Shown here one piece after another: positions 16,954 through 25,063 of a stretch of DNA of 40,868 nt. The notes beneath the pieces are model-generated. The model had not been told where the DNA came from. It did not search any database and saw nothing but the letters and a program-made list of their open reading frames with translations. The position numbers and the translations under genes were made by a program. The stretch is from Candidatus Segetimicrobium genomatis. Lineage in GTDB: Bacteria; Sysuimicrobiota; Sysuimicrobiia; Sysuimicrobiales; Kaftiobacteriaceae. The stretch is taken from the NCBI GenBank assembly GCA_005888595.1, contig VBAL01000111.1, positions 9,450 through 50,317 on the forward strand, in the 5' to 3' direction. Every line of letters starts with the position of its first letter. Position 1 is the stretch's first letter.

Positions 16954-18210
16954 ATGGTTCGGTACATTCGAGGGCTCACCGTGTTGAGCCTGTTGCTTGT
17001 CGTGGCGCTGGTGCCTGTCAGCCTGTCCGGCGCGGCTATGGGCGGCAAGTTGGAAATCTTTAGCTGGTGGACGGCCGGAGGCGAGGCCGAGGGGCTGTCG
17101 GGGATGTTCAGCGTCTATAAGAAACTCTACCCCGGCGTGGAGATCGTCAATGCGACGGTGGCCGGCGGCGCGGGGACAAACGCCAAGGCGGTGCTGGCAA
17201 CGCGCCTCACGGGCGGCGACCCGCCGGATTCGTTCCAGGTGCATGCGGGTCTGGAAGTCCAGAAATATGACCCCGCGGGGTTCCTCGATCCTCTGGACAC
17301 GATTTTCAAGTCCGAGGGGTGGGAGAAAGTCTTTCCCACTGGGCTCCTCACCCTGCTGCGATATCAGGGGCATTACTGGTCCGTGCCCGTAAACATCCAT
17401 CGGGCGAACGTCATGTGGTACAGCAAAAAGGTCTTTACCGCCAACTACCTCACGCCGCCGGTGACGTTCGATGAGTTCTTCAAGGTTGCCGACGCTCTCA
17501 AAGCCAAAGGCATCGTGCCCTTCGTCCTGGGAGACAAAGAAGGATGGGAAGCGGGGCATGCGTTTGAGGCGGTCTTGATCGGCACGCTGGGCGCGGATGC
17601 ATACCGCGGTCTGTGGACCGGCAAGACGCAGTGGACCGATGCGCGGGTCGCTCAGGCGCTCAACACGTTCAAGAGGATGCTCACGTATACGAACAGCGAT
17701 CATGCCGCGCTCACCTGGGACGGCGCCGGCCAGTATCTGATCGACGCCAAGGGCGCTATGGAAATCATGGGCGATTGGGAGAACGGCTGGTTCCAGTCAA
17801 AGAACTATGCCGATTACGGCTGGGCGCCCCCGCCGGGCAATACGGGTGTGTTTGACGCGCTCTCCGACTCGTTCTCCTTGCCCAAGAAGGCTCCCGACCG
17901 CGAGAACGCCATGAACTGGCTCAAGGTCGCCGGGTCCAAAGCGGGGCAGGAGGCCTTCAACCCCAAGAAGGGCTCCATCTGCGCCCGCACCGATTGCAAC
18001 CAGTCCTTGTTCAACCCCTACCTTCAGTCCGCGGCCAAGGACTGGCGCAGCAATGCGCTTGTCCCCAGCGTCATTCACGGCGCCGCGGCGTTTGAGAGCT
18101 GGGCGACCCAGTACAAAGATGCCCTGGCATTGTTCGTGACCAGCGGCGACGTGGCCAAGACGCAGGCCACTCTGCAGGCCGCGTGCAAGGACGCCGGCGT
18201 CTGCAAGTAG
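16954..18210 (+). CDS. Sugar ABC transporter substrate-binding protein (glucose/mannose type)
   Basis: 418 residues, family 1 extracellular solute-binding protein. ATG 16954 has AAGGAGG at 16941-16947. It has an N-terminal signal segment (about 5-25) with no lipobox cysteine, so it is either periplasmic or held by the uncleaved segment. Motifs I-F-S-W-W, G-G-D-P-P-D-S-F-Q-V-H-A-G and S-V-P-V-N-I-H-R-A-N-V-M-W-Y closely resemble the Thermus glucose/galactose-binding protein group, so glucose, mannose or a related hexose is the likely ligand (family inference). Four cysteines in the C-terminal part (C-A-R-T-D-C and C-K-D-A-G-V-C) are shared with the second binding protein at 25064-26311. First gene of a three-gene operon with no ATPase. 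Confidence 0.94.
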   Translation: MVRYIRGLTVLSLLLVVALVPVSLSGAAMGGKLEIFSWWTAGGEAEGLSGMFSVYKKLYPGVEIVNATVAGGAGTNAKAVLATRLTGGDPPDSFQVHAGLEVQKYDPAGFLDPLDTIFKSEGWEKVFPTGLLTLLRYQGHYWSVPVNIHRANVMWYSKKVFTANYLTPPVTFDEFFKVADALKAKGIVPFVLGDKEGWEAGHAFEAVLIGTLGADAYRGLWTGKTQWTDARVAQALNTFKRMLTYTNSDHAALTWDGAGQYLIDAKGAMEIMGDWENGWFQSKNYADYGWAPPPGNTGVFDALSDSFSLPKKAPDRENAMNWLKVAGSKAGQEAFNPKKGSICARTDCNQSLFNPYLQSAAKDWRSNALVPSVIHGAAAFESWATQYKDALALFVTSGDVAKTQATLQAACKDAGVCK

Positions 18211-18229
18211 ACTCTGTGTAACGGCCGGG

Positions 18230-18263
18230 CAGCGAGGCAGTCCGATCCTGGGCTGCCTCGCTG
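18230..18263 (+). promoter_or_regulatory. Intercistronic stem-loop after the binding-protein gene
   Basis: CAGCGAGGCAG (18230-18240) and CTGCCTCGCTG (18253-18263) form a perfect 11-bp stem with a 12-base loop. There is no T-run, so it is unlikely to be a full terminator. Such stem-loops between binding-protein and permease genes commonly protect the upstream mRNA or reduce permease expression, giving more binding protein than permease. Confidence 0.7.
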
Positions 18264-18284
18264 TGCACTTGGACGGAGACCCGA

Positions 18285-19247
18285 GTGGCACGCGAGACCG
18301 TTCCAGTCCAGATTCAGTCTGTCCCGGCTCCCCGCATTGCTTCGCGGCGGTGGCCCCCCAGCGCTGACCGGATCGCATCGGTCCTGCTGATTGCACCGTC
18401 GGTGCTGGCCATCGCGGTGTTCGTCTACGGGTTCATTGCCTTCACCGGGTTTGCCTCGCTCACGAAGTGGAATACCTTAAGACCCGACTTCACCTTTATC
18501 GGCCTAGCGAACTACGCCAGGCTGTTCTCCACCGTCCGTTTTCAGATTGACCTGCATAACACCGTGACGTTCACGATCCTGTTCCTGGTGCTCTGCCTGT
18601 CGCTGGGGTTTGGACTTGCCGTGCTGCTTGACCGCGGGGTCCGCGGCGAAGGGATCTTCCGCAGCATCTTCCTGTTCCCGCTGGCCCTATCGTTCATCGT
18701 CACCGGCGTGGTCTGGCGCTGGCTGCTCAACCCCGGAAGCGTCGAGTTGGGCAGCACGGGGGTGAACCAGCTGTTCGACAGAGCCGGGCTCGGCTTCCTG
18801 AAGTCTGGCTGGTACACGGACCCCGGCATCGGCATCAAGGCCGTGGTCGTGGCGGCCACCTGGCAGCTGTCGGGTTATGTGATGGCGATGTACCTGGCAG
18901 GCCTGCGGGGCATTCCCGAGGAGCTCCGTGAAGCCGCGCTCGTGGACGGCGCCAGCGAGGTGCAAATCTATCGCCACATCATCGTGCCTCTGCTCCATCC
19001 CATCACGCTGGGCGCGATCATCATCCTGGGCCACATCTCGCTGAAGATCTTCGATCTGGTCGTGGCAATGACGGGGCCCGGCCCGGGCTTTTCCTCCGAC
19101 GTGCCGGCCTTCTTCATGTTCGATACGACGTTCCGCGGCAACTACTTTGCCCAAGGGGCAGGCATCGCGGTGATCCTCCTGATCATGGTGGCCGTGCTCA
19201 TCATTCCTTACCTGGTTTTCAACCTGCGCACGGAGACGCAGCGATAG
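18285..19247 (+). CDS. Sugar ABC transporter permease, first (UgpA/MalF type)
   Basis: 320-residue inner-membrane permease with six transmembrane segments predicted by eye. GTG 18285 is preceded by GGAG. The EAA loop, which contacts the ATPase, reads [13 protein letters not shown] near residue 205. The N-terminal segment [11 protein letters not shown] and the G-L-A-N-Y-A-R-L-F motif are typical of MalF/UgpA-like CUT1 permeases. It lies 74 bases after the binding-protein gene across a stem-loop and 2 bases before the second permease. The partner ATPase must be encoded elsewhere, for example a shared MsiK/UgpC-type protein. Confidence 0.93.
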   Translation: MARETVPVQIQSVPAPRIASRRWPPSADRIASVLLIAPSVLAIAVFVYGFIAFTGFASLTKWNTLRPDFTFIGLANYARLFSTVRFQIDLHNTVTFTILFLVLCLSLGFGLAVLLDRGVRGEGIFRSIFLFPLALSFIVTGVVWRWLLNPGSVELGSTGVNQLFDRAGLGFLKSGWYTDPGIGIKAVVVAATWQLSGYVMAMYLAGLRGIPEELREAALVDGASEVQIYRHIIVPLLHPITLGAIIILGHISLKIFDLVVAMTGPGPGFSSDVPAFFMFDTTFRGNYFAQGAGIAVILLIMVAVLIIPYLVFNLRTETQR

Positions 19248-19249
19248 CC

Positions 19250-20122
19250 GTGCGCGCTGCGGTGCCCAGGACTCGCGGGGAGGTCCCCTGGCTGCGCCTC
19301 GCATCCTACGCGGTCTTGGTCGCCGCGGCCCTGTTCTATCTCCTTCCCATCTATGTCCTGGTGATCACGGGGATGAAGAGTTTCGCCGAGGTGAACCTCT
19401 ACCGGATGTGGGACCTGCCGTCGAGATTTTCGCTGGACAGCTTCGTGAAGGCCTGGCTGGGGAGCGCGACTCAGGGGTTCCGGGGCCTGAGCAACAACTT
19501 CTGGAACAGCGTGCGCCTGGCGGTACCCGCGACCCTCCTGTCGGCCGCCCTGGGATCGATGAACGGGTACGTCCTGTCAAAGTGGAGATTCCGCGGCTCA
19601 GACAGCCTGTTTGCACTGCTCCTCTTCGGGATGTTCATCCCTTACCAGAGCATCTTGATCCCGCTCGTCCAGGTGCTGAGCCGCATCGGGCTCTATGGCT
19701 CAATTCCCGGCCTGATATTTGTCCACGTCGTGTACGGGATTCCGATCACGACGCTGATCTTCCGAAACTACTACGCCACCGTCCCCGGCGAACTCGTCGA
19801 GGCGGGGAAGATCGACGGCGCGGGCATCCTCGGCATCTACCGGTCGATCATGTTCCCGATCTCGATGCCGGCCTTCGCGGTAGTGATGATCTGGCAGTTC
19901 ACCTCGATCTGGAACGATTTCTTGTTCGGGGTCATCGTTACCCCGCGACCCGCGGTACAGCCGATCACGGTGGCCCTCAACAACCTCGCGGGTAGTTACA
20001 TCGTGGAATGGAACGTGCAGATGGCGGGCGCCCTGCTCGCCGCGCTGCCGACCATGCTGCTGTATATCGTGCTGGGCCGCTACTTCATGCGGGGGCTGCT
20101 GGCGGGATCCCTGAAAGCATAA
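19250..20122 (+). CDS. Sugar ABC transporter permease, second (UgpE/MalG type)
   Basis: 290-residue permease, six transmembrane segments, with EAA loop [14 protein letters not shown] near residue 180. In this copy A-A-L is A-G-K, a common variant in MalG-like proteins. GTG at 19250 starts 2 bases after the previous stop, so the two permeases are translationally linked. [11 protein letters not shown] and N-D-F-L-F-G-V-I-V are typical CUT1 motifs. The stop is followed within 5 bases by a 9-mer tandem array (20127-20207). Confidence 0.93.
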   Translation: MRAAVPRTRGEVPWLRLASYAVLVAAALFYLLPIYVLVITGMKSFAEVNLYRMWDLPSRFSLDSFVKAWLGSATQGFRGLSNNFWNSVRLAVPATLLSAALGSMNGYVLSKWRFRGSDSLFALLLFGMFIPYQSILIPLVQVLSRIGLYGSIPGLIFVHVVYGIPITTLIFRNYYATVPGELVEAGKIDGAGILGIYRSIMFPISMPAFAVVMIWQFTSIWNDFLFGVIVTPRPAVQPITVALNNLAGSYIVEWNVQMAGALLAALPTMLLYIVLGRYFMRGLLAGSLKA

Positions 20123-20126
20123 CTGT

Positions 20127-20207
20127 GTCTACCTAGTCTTCCCAATCTACCTAGTCTTCCCGGTCTACCTAGTCTTCCTGGTCTACCTAGTCTTCCTGGT
20201 CTCCTTG
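20127..20207. repeat. Nonamer array, TCTACCTAG/TCTTCCTGG type; left arm of a split element
   Basis: Nine successive 9-base units alternate TCTACCTAG and TCTTCC(C/T)NN. No inverted partner is found within the next 400 bases. The matching inverse arm is at 23881-23915: the 18 bases 20187-20204 match the reverse complement of 23881-23898 at 17 positions. The unit belongs to the GTCTACNNN family at 29362, 30801 and 32639. Confidence 0.85.
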
Positions 20208-20400
20208 CTTGATATCCATGAACCTCGATGAACTCACTGATCGTGCGCAGGCCGCGCGGATGCGCGACATCGTTCCCACCGATCGCGCATCAGCCGACGA
20301 ACACGAGGACTCGAGCGACATGCGGGCGGCTCGCGCGTAGCGCCTCGTCCGAGACCGTCGCTGCGTGCGAGGACACACTGAACCCTTGCGCCGAAGGCGC

Positions 20401-20568
20401 ACCACCGTACCGCGGGCCCCACCAGCCTAGCGATCCCCCGCGCACGAATCGACAGGGTCGTTAGGGCGCCGTGGTACGGCACGAATGCTACGTCAGATGG
20501 CCCGGTACGAGCCGTACCACCGCCTGAAGTTGGGAGGGGAACTACTTTAGGGGGTGGTACGGGGCGCC
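20401..20568. repeat. Dispersed GGTGGTACGG motifs and a 10-bp inverted repeat
   Basis: The motif occurs inverted at 20401-20411, direct at 20471-20480, inverted at 20511-20520 and direct at 20553-20562. The two middle copies make a perfect 10-bp inverted repeat (GTGGTACGGC / GCCGTACCAC) that extends into flanking GGCGCC/CGCC. The remainder of 20208-20612 has no convincing gene. A 40-residue reading frame at 20218-20340 starting M-N-L-D-E-L-T-D-R-A is the only candidate, with no clear ribosome-binding site; it may be debris. Confidence 0.55.
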
Positions 20569-20666
20569 TCATACGAATAGATGGAGAGACGTACGCCGCG
20601 ACTGCAGGACTATTGGATCAGGCGTGGAAAATAGTTGTCGGCCACTCAACCGTTGTCGCTACCGAG

Positions 20667-21332
20667 GTGACGAAGATCAAATCCAAGCTTCTTCCCCGGT
20701 TAGCCGTCCTACTGGCTGTTGCGGTGGGGCTTACGGCGGTCGCAGTAACCCGCTCCATCGGACGCTTTCGGGAGCGCCCCCCCGTCACGACCCCACCCGC
20801 AACGGAGCCTCGGCAACCTCGCTCATCGAGTCAGCCTAATCCGTCTGCAGCCGCAGATCAGGCACAGCCAGCCTATACGGGAGTGCTGGGAGATTTCCTG
20901 GTGACTGCGAAGGTAGGCCAGGTTGCAGATTGGCCACCATGTCCCGAGCCGCGTAGACCGGCTCAGAATTATAAGGCCTCGGAGGTCTATTCCCCCGTCT
21001 TCGGCGATCTTGAAGTATACGAGTGTGCTGACGGCAAGATCATCGGTCTTTCGGTTTATGGGGACCCGAGCATTGGAAAACGCTACTTCGTTGGGCCAGC
21101 GAAAGTCAATTACTTCGCGCCATTAGATCGACTCGTGCTGTTGAAAGTAGCGGGTCGTCCCGCAATTGCACAACTGCCAGCACCGGGTGATCCAGAGGGC
21201 CTCCGTCTTGCGGTCATCCAACGGGTTCCCAGCAACAATCAGCCCGGCATTATGGTCTGGATTGACAACACCAGCAAAAGTGTGGCAGAAGCCGCAGCGC
21301 TGGCGGCAGAAATTATGGGGGTGCGACCATGA
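20667..21332 (+). CDS. Unknown single-pass membrane or secreted protein in the low-GC island
   Basis: About 221 residues from GTG 20667; the frame is open to TTG 20613 and the start is uncertain. It has a hydrophobic N-terminal segment (L-P-R-L-A-V-L-L-A-V-A-V-G-L), then a Pro/Ser/Gln-rich linker and a C-terminal soluble domain of about 140 residues with Y-S-P-V-F-G-D-L-E-V-Y-E-C and V-I-Q-R-V-P-S-N-N-Q-P. I do not recognise the family. Base composition is more AT-rich than neighbours. Its stop overlaps the start of the next gene in ATGA, so the two are probably made together as an envelope or surface pair. Confidence 0.7.
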   Translation: MTKIKSKLLPRLAVLLAVAVGLTAVAVTRSIGRFRERPPVTTPPATEPRQPRSSSQPNPSAAADQAQPAYTGVLGDFLVTAKVGQVADWPPCPEPRRPAQNYKASEVYSPVFGDLEVYECADGKIIGLSVYGDPSIGKRYFVGPAKVNYFAPLDRLVLLKVAGRPAIAQLPAPGDPEGLRLAVIQRVPSNNQPGIMVWIDNTSKSVAEAAALAAEIMGVRP

Positions 21333-23023
21333 AAAGATTCTTGGTACTGATGACCGCAGTGTGCAGCGGGTTATCGCTCCCTCTGTTCGATCGTCCCGAG
21401 ATAGTGCAAGCTCAGACACCGCGTACGGACACAATCTACTTCATGGGCGCCACGCGAGGTAAGGACTACAATAATACGGGCGTTCTTTCATGGTGTGTCA
21501 GTCGGAGCTGGCATGAGAGCTATCCCAATGGTCCTGCGGATGCACTCGATGAGGTTGCACAGCAACAGGCGGTCCCAACACCCCCTCCCACTGATGACCA
21601 GTGGCCGGCGATTTGTAATAGTGATCCGACAGCGATCGACGGTTCCGGAAAGGTCGATCTTACAACCTACGGCGTTACGGGTCCGCTAGATTGCAGTTCG
21701 CCCTGCATTTCTTTAACCGTGAGAGGCAGATCTTTTGAGTACGGCGACGGCTGCGATTACATCGAGGCCGACCTTTACGATTTCGTCACTATGGACGACG
21801 GGCATAAAGTCGGTGAAAAGAAAGGGAAGCAGCGCATGATACATGCACTTGCACCTAATAGTACTAATGTCCCTTATGACCTGCCTTCCATACAAGTCAC
21901 ATCAACCGGATTGTACGCTAGCAATGAGATAGGGACACTACAAAATGACACCAATTGTAAACCCAATACTAACCCGCCTGGCTTTACACCAGGTGGTTAT
22001 CACGTCCACCATGACTTCATGCCACCGACGGGATCACAGTCTTGTTCGTGGAACCAAAACACTCCGGCGAACTTTCCTAGGCATATTACGGATCGGCAAA
22101 AACAGAATCCTTCCCACTGGGTGCATTTTGTGTCCCACAAACCTGGAGTGTCATGTTTTGCGGATGGGCCGCCAAAGTTGGCCGATAACTTGTTGGCATC
22201 GGACGGTGTGTTGGATGGAGACGGGAATGGTGGTGGGACCAGGGCGTTGGCAACAGGAGCACAATCTTCGCTCACGAGCCCGCAGACGTGCATTACAGGG
22301 ACGTCCTGGTGTGGAACAATCAGTGTGACTCCGCCTGTGGTGCAGGCGGCGTTTTCCAACTATTTGGGATTGTCGCCAACTGATTACTTGAGAGCGCAGC
22401 AGAAGCGTATTCCCCCCCGGGGGAGCACAACACCATACTATTGGTACGGTCCAGACAACGGAGGGTTCTATTTCTACGTGTTTTGGTGGATGACGTATCC
22501 GGACGGTAGTGGCTATTGGGACTGTGGCATGGGAGTACCAGGAGCAGAGAGGTATTGGGCGGGGTTTTCGAGTTGGACTGGTATTTATACTTGTCAGAAC
22601 GGGTTCATAAGCCTCGGCGGCGGTGGGGGGCCGGTGACCGCCATTGAAAATGAGTGGAGTCAGTTCCGGGGCTTGAATGGCATAAATCCGACAGCGCCGC
22701 CAACACAGCAAGACGCGAATACGTGGGCTCAGACTCAGATTGACAGTGGACACTGGGCGGATGTAGTGAAACCGGCTCTAGATGCGGTGATTCGTGCGGG
22801 GACGGGCAACATGGACATGGCGACGCTGGGGATTACGGGGGATCCTCCGTTTGATGGGGACCTCGGCCAGGTTGGGCTGGCGGGTGTAATGAACAGGATG
22901 AATACTGTAGCGTCGCGGGTTATGGACCTTCCGTTGTTTGATCCGACCCGAGCCGATATGAATCGTGATTGGATAGGTTCAACTCGCCCAAGGTGGAGTT
23001 TGACGGGAAAAGCTTTGAGGTAG
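21329..23023 (+). CDS. Unknown secreted cysteine- and tryptophan-rich protein
   Basis: 564 residues with a clear signal peptide (M-K-R-F-L-V-L-M-T-A-V then cleavage after A-Q-A-like V-Q-A-Q). The mature part has many cysteines, a His-rich motif G-G-Y-H-V-H-H-D-F-M, an aromatic cluster (Y-Y-W-Y-G-P-D-N-G-G-F-Y-F-Y-V-F-W-W) and a Gly-rich loop. I do not recognise any domain. Paired cysteines suggest disulfides outside the cytoplasm. GC content is visibly lower than in the rest of the window and codon use is unlike the neighbours (many AAT, ACT, GTA), which suggests horizontal acquisition. It overlaps the previous gene by four bases. Confidence 0.8.
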   Translation: MKRFLVLMTAVCSGLSLPLFDRPEIVQAQTPRTDTIYFMGATRGKDYNNTGVLSWCVSRSWHESYPNGPADALDEVAQQQAVPTPPPTDDQWPAICNSDPTAIDGSGKVDLTTYGVTGPLDCSSPCISLTVRGRSFEYGDGCDYIEADLYDFVTMDDGHKVGEKKGKQRMIHALAPNSTNVPYDLPSIQVTSTGLYASNEIGTLQNDTNCKPNTNPPGFTPGGYHVHHDFMPPTGSQSCSWNQNTPANFPRHITDRQKQNPSHWVHFVSHKPGVSCFADGPPKLADNLLASDGVLDGDGNGGGTRALATGAQSSLTSPQTCITGTSWCGTISVTPPVVQAAFSNYLGLSPTDYLRAQQKRIPPRGSTTPYYWYGPDNGGFYFYVFWWMTYPDGSGYWDCGMGVPGAERYWAGFSSWTGIYTCQNGFISLGGGGGPVTAIENEWSQFRGLNGINPTAPPTQQDANTWAQTQIDSGHWADVVKPALDAVIRAGTGNMDMATLGITGDPPFDGDLGQVGLAGVMNRMNTVASRVMDLPLFDPTRADMNRDWIGSTRPRWSLTGKALR

Positions 23024-23241
23024 TTCTCAATCATAGAAGCTAGCCATGCGAACTATTGTTGAGCCGAGATTTCCCTGTGGGTCCGGCTGCTGCCTTCTCG
23101 CTAGCACAGGTGCTTTGACGGAATTCCCTTGGACTCCTTTCCTGATTCTAGATCCTGCTGCAATGAGAGATCGGAGTCGCCCCGCGCCAGTCAGCGCCGA
23201 TGTTCCCTCTTCAGGTCTTTGCTTTTCCGAACACCGACGCC
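23024..23241. other. Non-coding stretch after the secreted protein gene
   Basis: 218 bases with short reading frames on both strands but none with a recognisable product or a good ribosome-binding site. I see no terminator hairpin with a T-run after the stop at 23023. Together with 23242-23880 it forms an island tail of about 850 bases without an intact gene. Confidence 0.4.
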
Positions 23242-23839
23242 TCAAGGTGCTGGCGGGATGATTTTGCCACGAGGACAGCCTCGCTGTAGGTCGCCGTGAC
23301 GTAACCTCACGTCGTCATCTGGCCAAAGGCGTTGGCCGATAGCGGTGGACCTTGTCCCACCGAAGGGCCAAAAACTCGTTGCCCTCCGGGTGAGTCCGGC
23401 GAGTATAGAATCCGCCACGGACCTGCCCGCCAAGTACAACACTCCCGCCCGCTTCCAAAGCGTCAGGACCTCGGCAGGGTCTTCGATGTCGACTGACTTA
23501 AAGACGGCCTGAGCAGCGGACCGTTCCACAAGAAGGACCTCGCCGCCCTTGGAGCTGGCTTGCCAGCGGCCGTGCACCGGCGCCTCCTCATCGCGGGCCG
23601 GATGCCCGATGAAGTGAAGGCCAGCGTGTTCGAGCGCCTGCAAGAACTCAATGAACCGGAGCGGGGGCCCCGCCACCGGCTCCATGCGCAGCCCCATCGC
23701 TCTTACCGCCGGTCGGGAGATCCGGACCCCAGTCCTTGACCGCGCGTGCCGTTGACACCCGTATCTCCGACGGAGGAACTTTCACGAATAGTTCCGCGAG
23801 CAGGCGCTGGATCTCGCTGGGAAGGCGCAACGCCGCCAT
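23242..23839 (-). pseudogene. Possible frameshifted gene remnant of unknown function
   Basis: Two minus-strand frames overlap: 23839-23648 (63 residues, M-A-A-L-R-L-P-S-E-I-Q-R-L-L) and 23697-23242 (151 residues, containing R-F-I-E-F-L-Q-A-L-E-H-A-G-L and G-E-V-L-L-V-E-R-S-A-A-Q-A-V-F-K). Each has protein-like composition, the second frame stays open upstream of its first Met, and a single shift near 23700 would join them into about 200 residues. I do not recognise the product. It could equally be two spurious frames; no ribosome-binding site supports either. Confidence 0.3.
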
Positions 23840-23880
23840 CTTGCTAAACAGCAGGCAGGTAATTGCGCGCCCGTTCGCAG

Positions 23881-23915
23881 GGAGACTAGGAAGACTAGAT
23901 GGACGAGGTAGACAG
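23881..23915. repeat. Nonamer array, GGAGACTAG/GAAGACTAG type; right arm of a split element
   Basis: Four 9-base units: GGAGACTAG, GAAGACTAG, ATGGACGAG, GTAGACAGT. This is the reverse complement of the type at 20127-20207, and no partner of this family lies within the preceding kilobase. It begins about 5 bases after the xylose isomerase stop. The two arms together bracket the 3.7-kb low-GC segment. Confidence 0.75.
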
Positions 23916-23919
23916 TTCT

Positions 23920-25053
23920 TCAGGCGGAGCGCGTTCCCATCAGGATCTCGAACACCAGATGGTCCAATCGCTCATAGGCGAAGGTCCGGCCGGGACCGGT
24001 CGCGGGACGTTCGTCGGACCCCGGCGGCGCATCCCACCGCCTGATCTCCGCCAGCAGCTGCTGAACTTCCGCATCCTGGTTGAACTGGTGCACCTTGTCG
24101 GCCAGGATCTCATAAGCCCGGATGCAGCCCTCCACGAATCCCCAGATCCCCCGTTCATCAGTGGTCCGGTACGGATGCGCGTCGAATGTCCGTGGTCCGG
24201 GCCACCGTTCCTCTTCCAGCAACTTCACGACAAAAAATGCATCCTTGAGATTGGCACCGCCAAACCGCAAATCCTGGTCGAAGCGCAGCGGGCGCTGGGC
24301 GTTGAGGTGGATGCCATCCAGCTTGCCGGCGTACAGGGCGTGGGCGATCTCATGGGCGGGGTTGAGCCCGGCCATGGCGGCATGAGCGAATTCCAGGACC
24401 ACCCCCACGTGCTCAGGGTGTTCCAGCGTGGCGATGAATGCCAGGGCGTGGCCGGCTGTCGAGATGTAGAGGTCTCCCCGCGGCTCGTTGGGTTTGGGTT
24501 CTACCGACAGACGCATCGGGTAGCGCTGACTGGTGATGTACGCATCGAGCTCGTTGAACCCATCCCGGAGCCGCTTTAAAGCATCGACCGGGGATCGGCT
24601 CGCATCGACCTCTGCGCCGTCGCGGCCTCCCCAGATGTTGAACAATGGTGCGTCCAGCAGGTGTCCAACATCAATCGCCGCCTTATAGCGCGCGAGCGCC
24701 ATGCGCCGGACGCGGGCTTCGTTGGACACCATGCCGCCGTCTTTGAAGACCGGCTCTGTGAACATCGACGACCCGCAGGCATCGCAGACGATCCCCGTAT
24801 CTGTCATGCGCCGCCGCGCCTCGGCGATCAGGCGGTCCCGCTCGACGGTTGAACTTCCGGGCGGGAGGAGGTCCTCCGCATGCAGCTCGAAGGCAGCCGC
24901 GCCGTGGGCGGCCAACCCGCTGATGGCCTCCAGCGGATCGAGCGCGGAGCGCGTCGCCGCGCCGAACGGATCGGCCCCCCGGTTCATGACGGTCCACAAA
25001 CCGAAGCTGTAGACTCGCGTTGCCGTTTCGCGTTTCGGCACCTTGGTACTCAA
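23920..25053 (-). CDS. xylA: Xylose isomerase, actinomycete type (class I), one metal ligand replaced
   Basis: About 377 residues isomerising D-xylose/D-xylulose (and glucose/fructose). Start TTG 25053 with AGGGG 7 bases upstream; GTG 25041 is the alternative. With this start the active site lines up with Streptomyces xylose isomerase at a constant offset of +4: H58, D61, W141, E185 in V-E-P-K-P-N-E-P-R-G-D, K187, E221, H224, D259, D261, D291. The one exception is position 249, which is His (G-I-H-L-N-A-Q) where the known enzymes have metal-1 ligand Asp245 (H-I-D-L-N-G-Q). The gene follows the second sugar-binding protein by 10 bases, so the pair probably serves pentose or hexose uptake. Confidence 0.92.
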   Translation of the reverse strand: MSTKVPKRETATRVYSFGLWTVMNRGADPFGAATRSALDPLEAISGLAAHGAAAFELHAEDLLPPGSSTVERDRLIAEARRRMTDTGIVCDACGSSMFTEPVFKDGGMVSNEARVRRMALARYKAAIDVGHLLDAPLFNIWGGRDGAEVDASRSPVDALKRLRDGFNELDAYITSQRYPMRLSVEPKPNEPRGDLYISTAGHALAFIATLEHPEHVGVVLEFAHAAMAGLNPAHEIAHALYAGKLDGIHLNAQRPLRFDQDLRFGGANLKDAFFVVKLLEEERWPGPRTFDAHPYRTTDERGIWGFVEGCIRAYEILADKVHQFNQDAEVQQLLAEIRRWDAPPGSDERPATGPGRTFAYERLDHLVFEILMGTRSA

Positions 25054-25063
25054 CGATTCGCCC

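Noticed and set aside
18687-19304. A 205-codon minus-strand frame opposite the permease gene
   Set aside because: High-GC shadow frame; composition is His/Arg-rich and there is no family resemblance.
23046-23261. A 71-codon plus-strand ORF after the secreted protein
   Set aside because: No Shine-Dalgarno, Cys/Pro-rich composition without pattern, and it runs opposite other open frames.
20208-23880. An integrated phage or conjugative element
   Set aside because: No integrase, recombinase, portal, terminase or relaxase is present, and no direct repeats were found at the edges, only inverted array arms.
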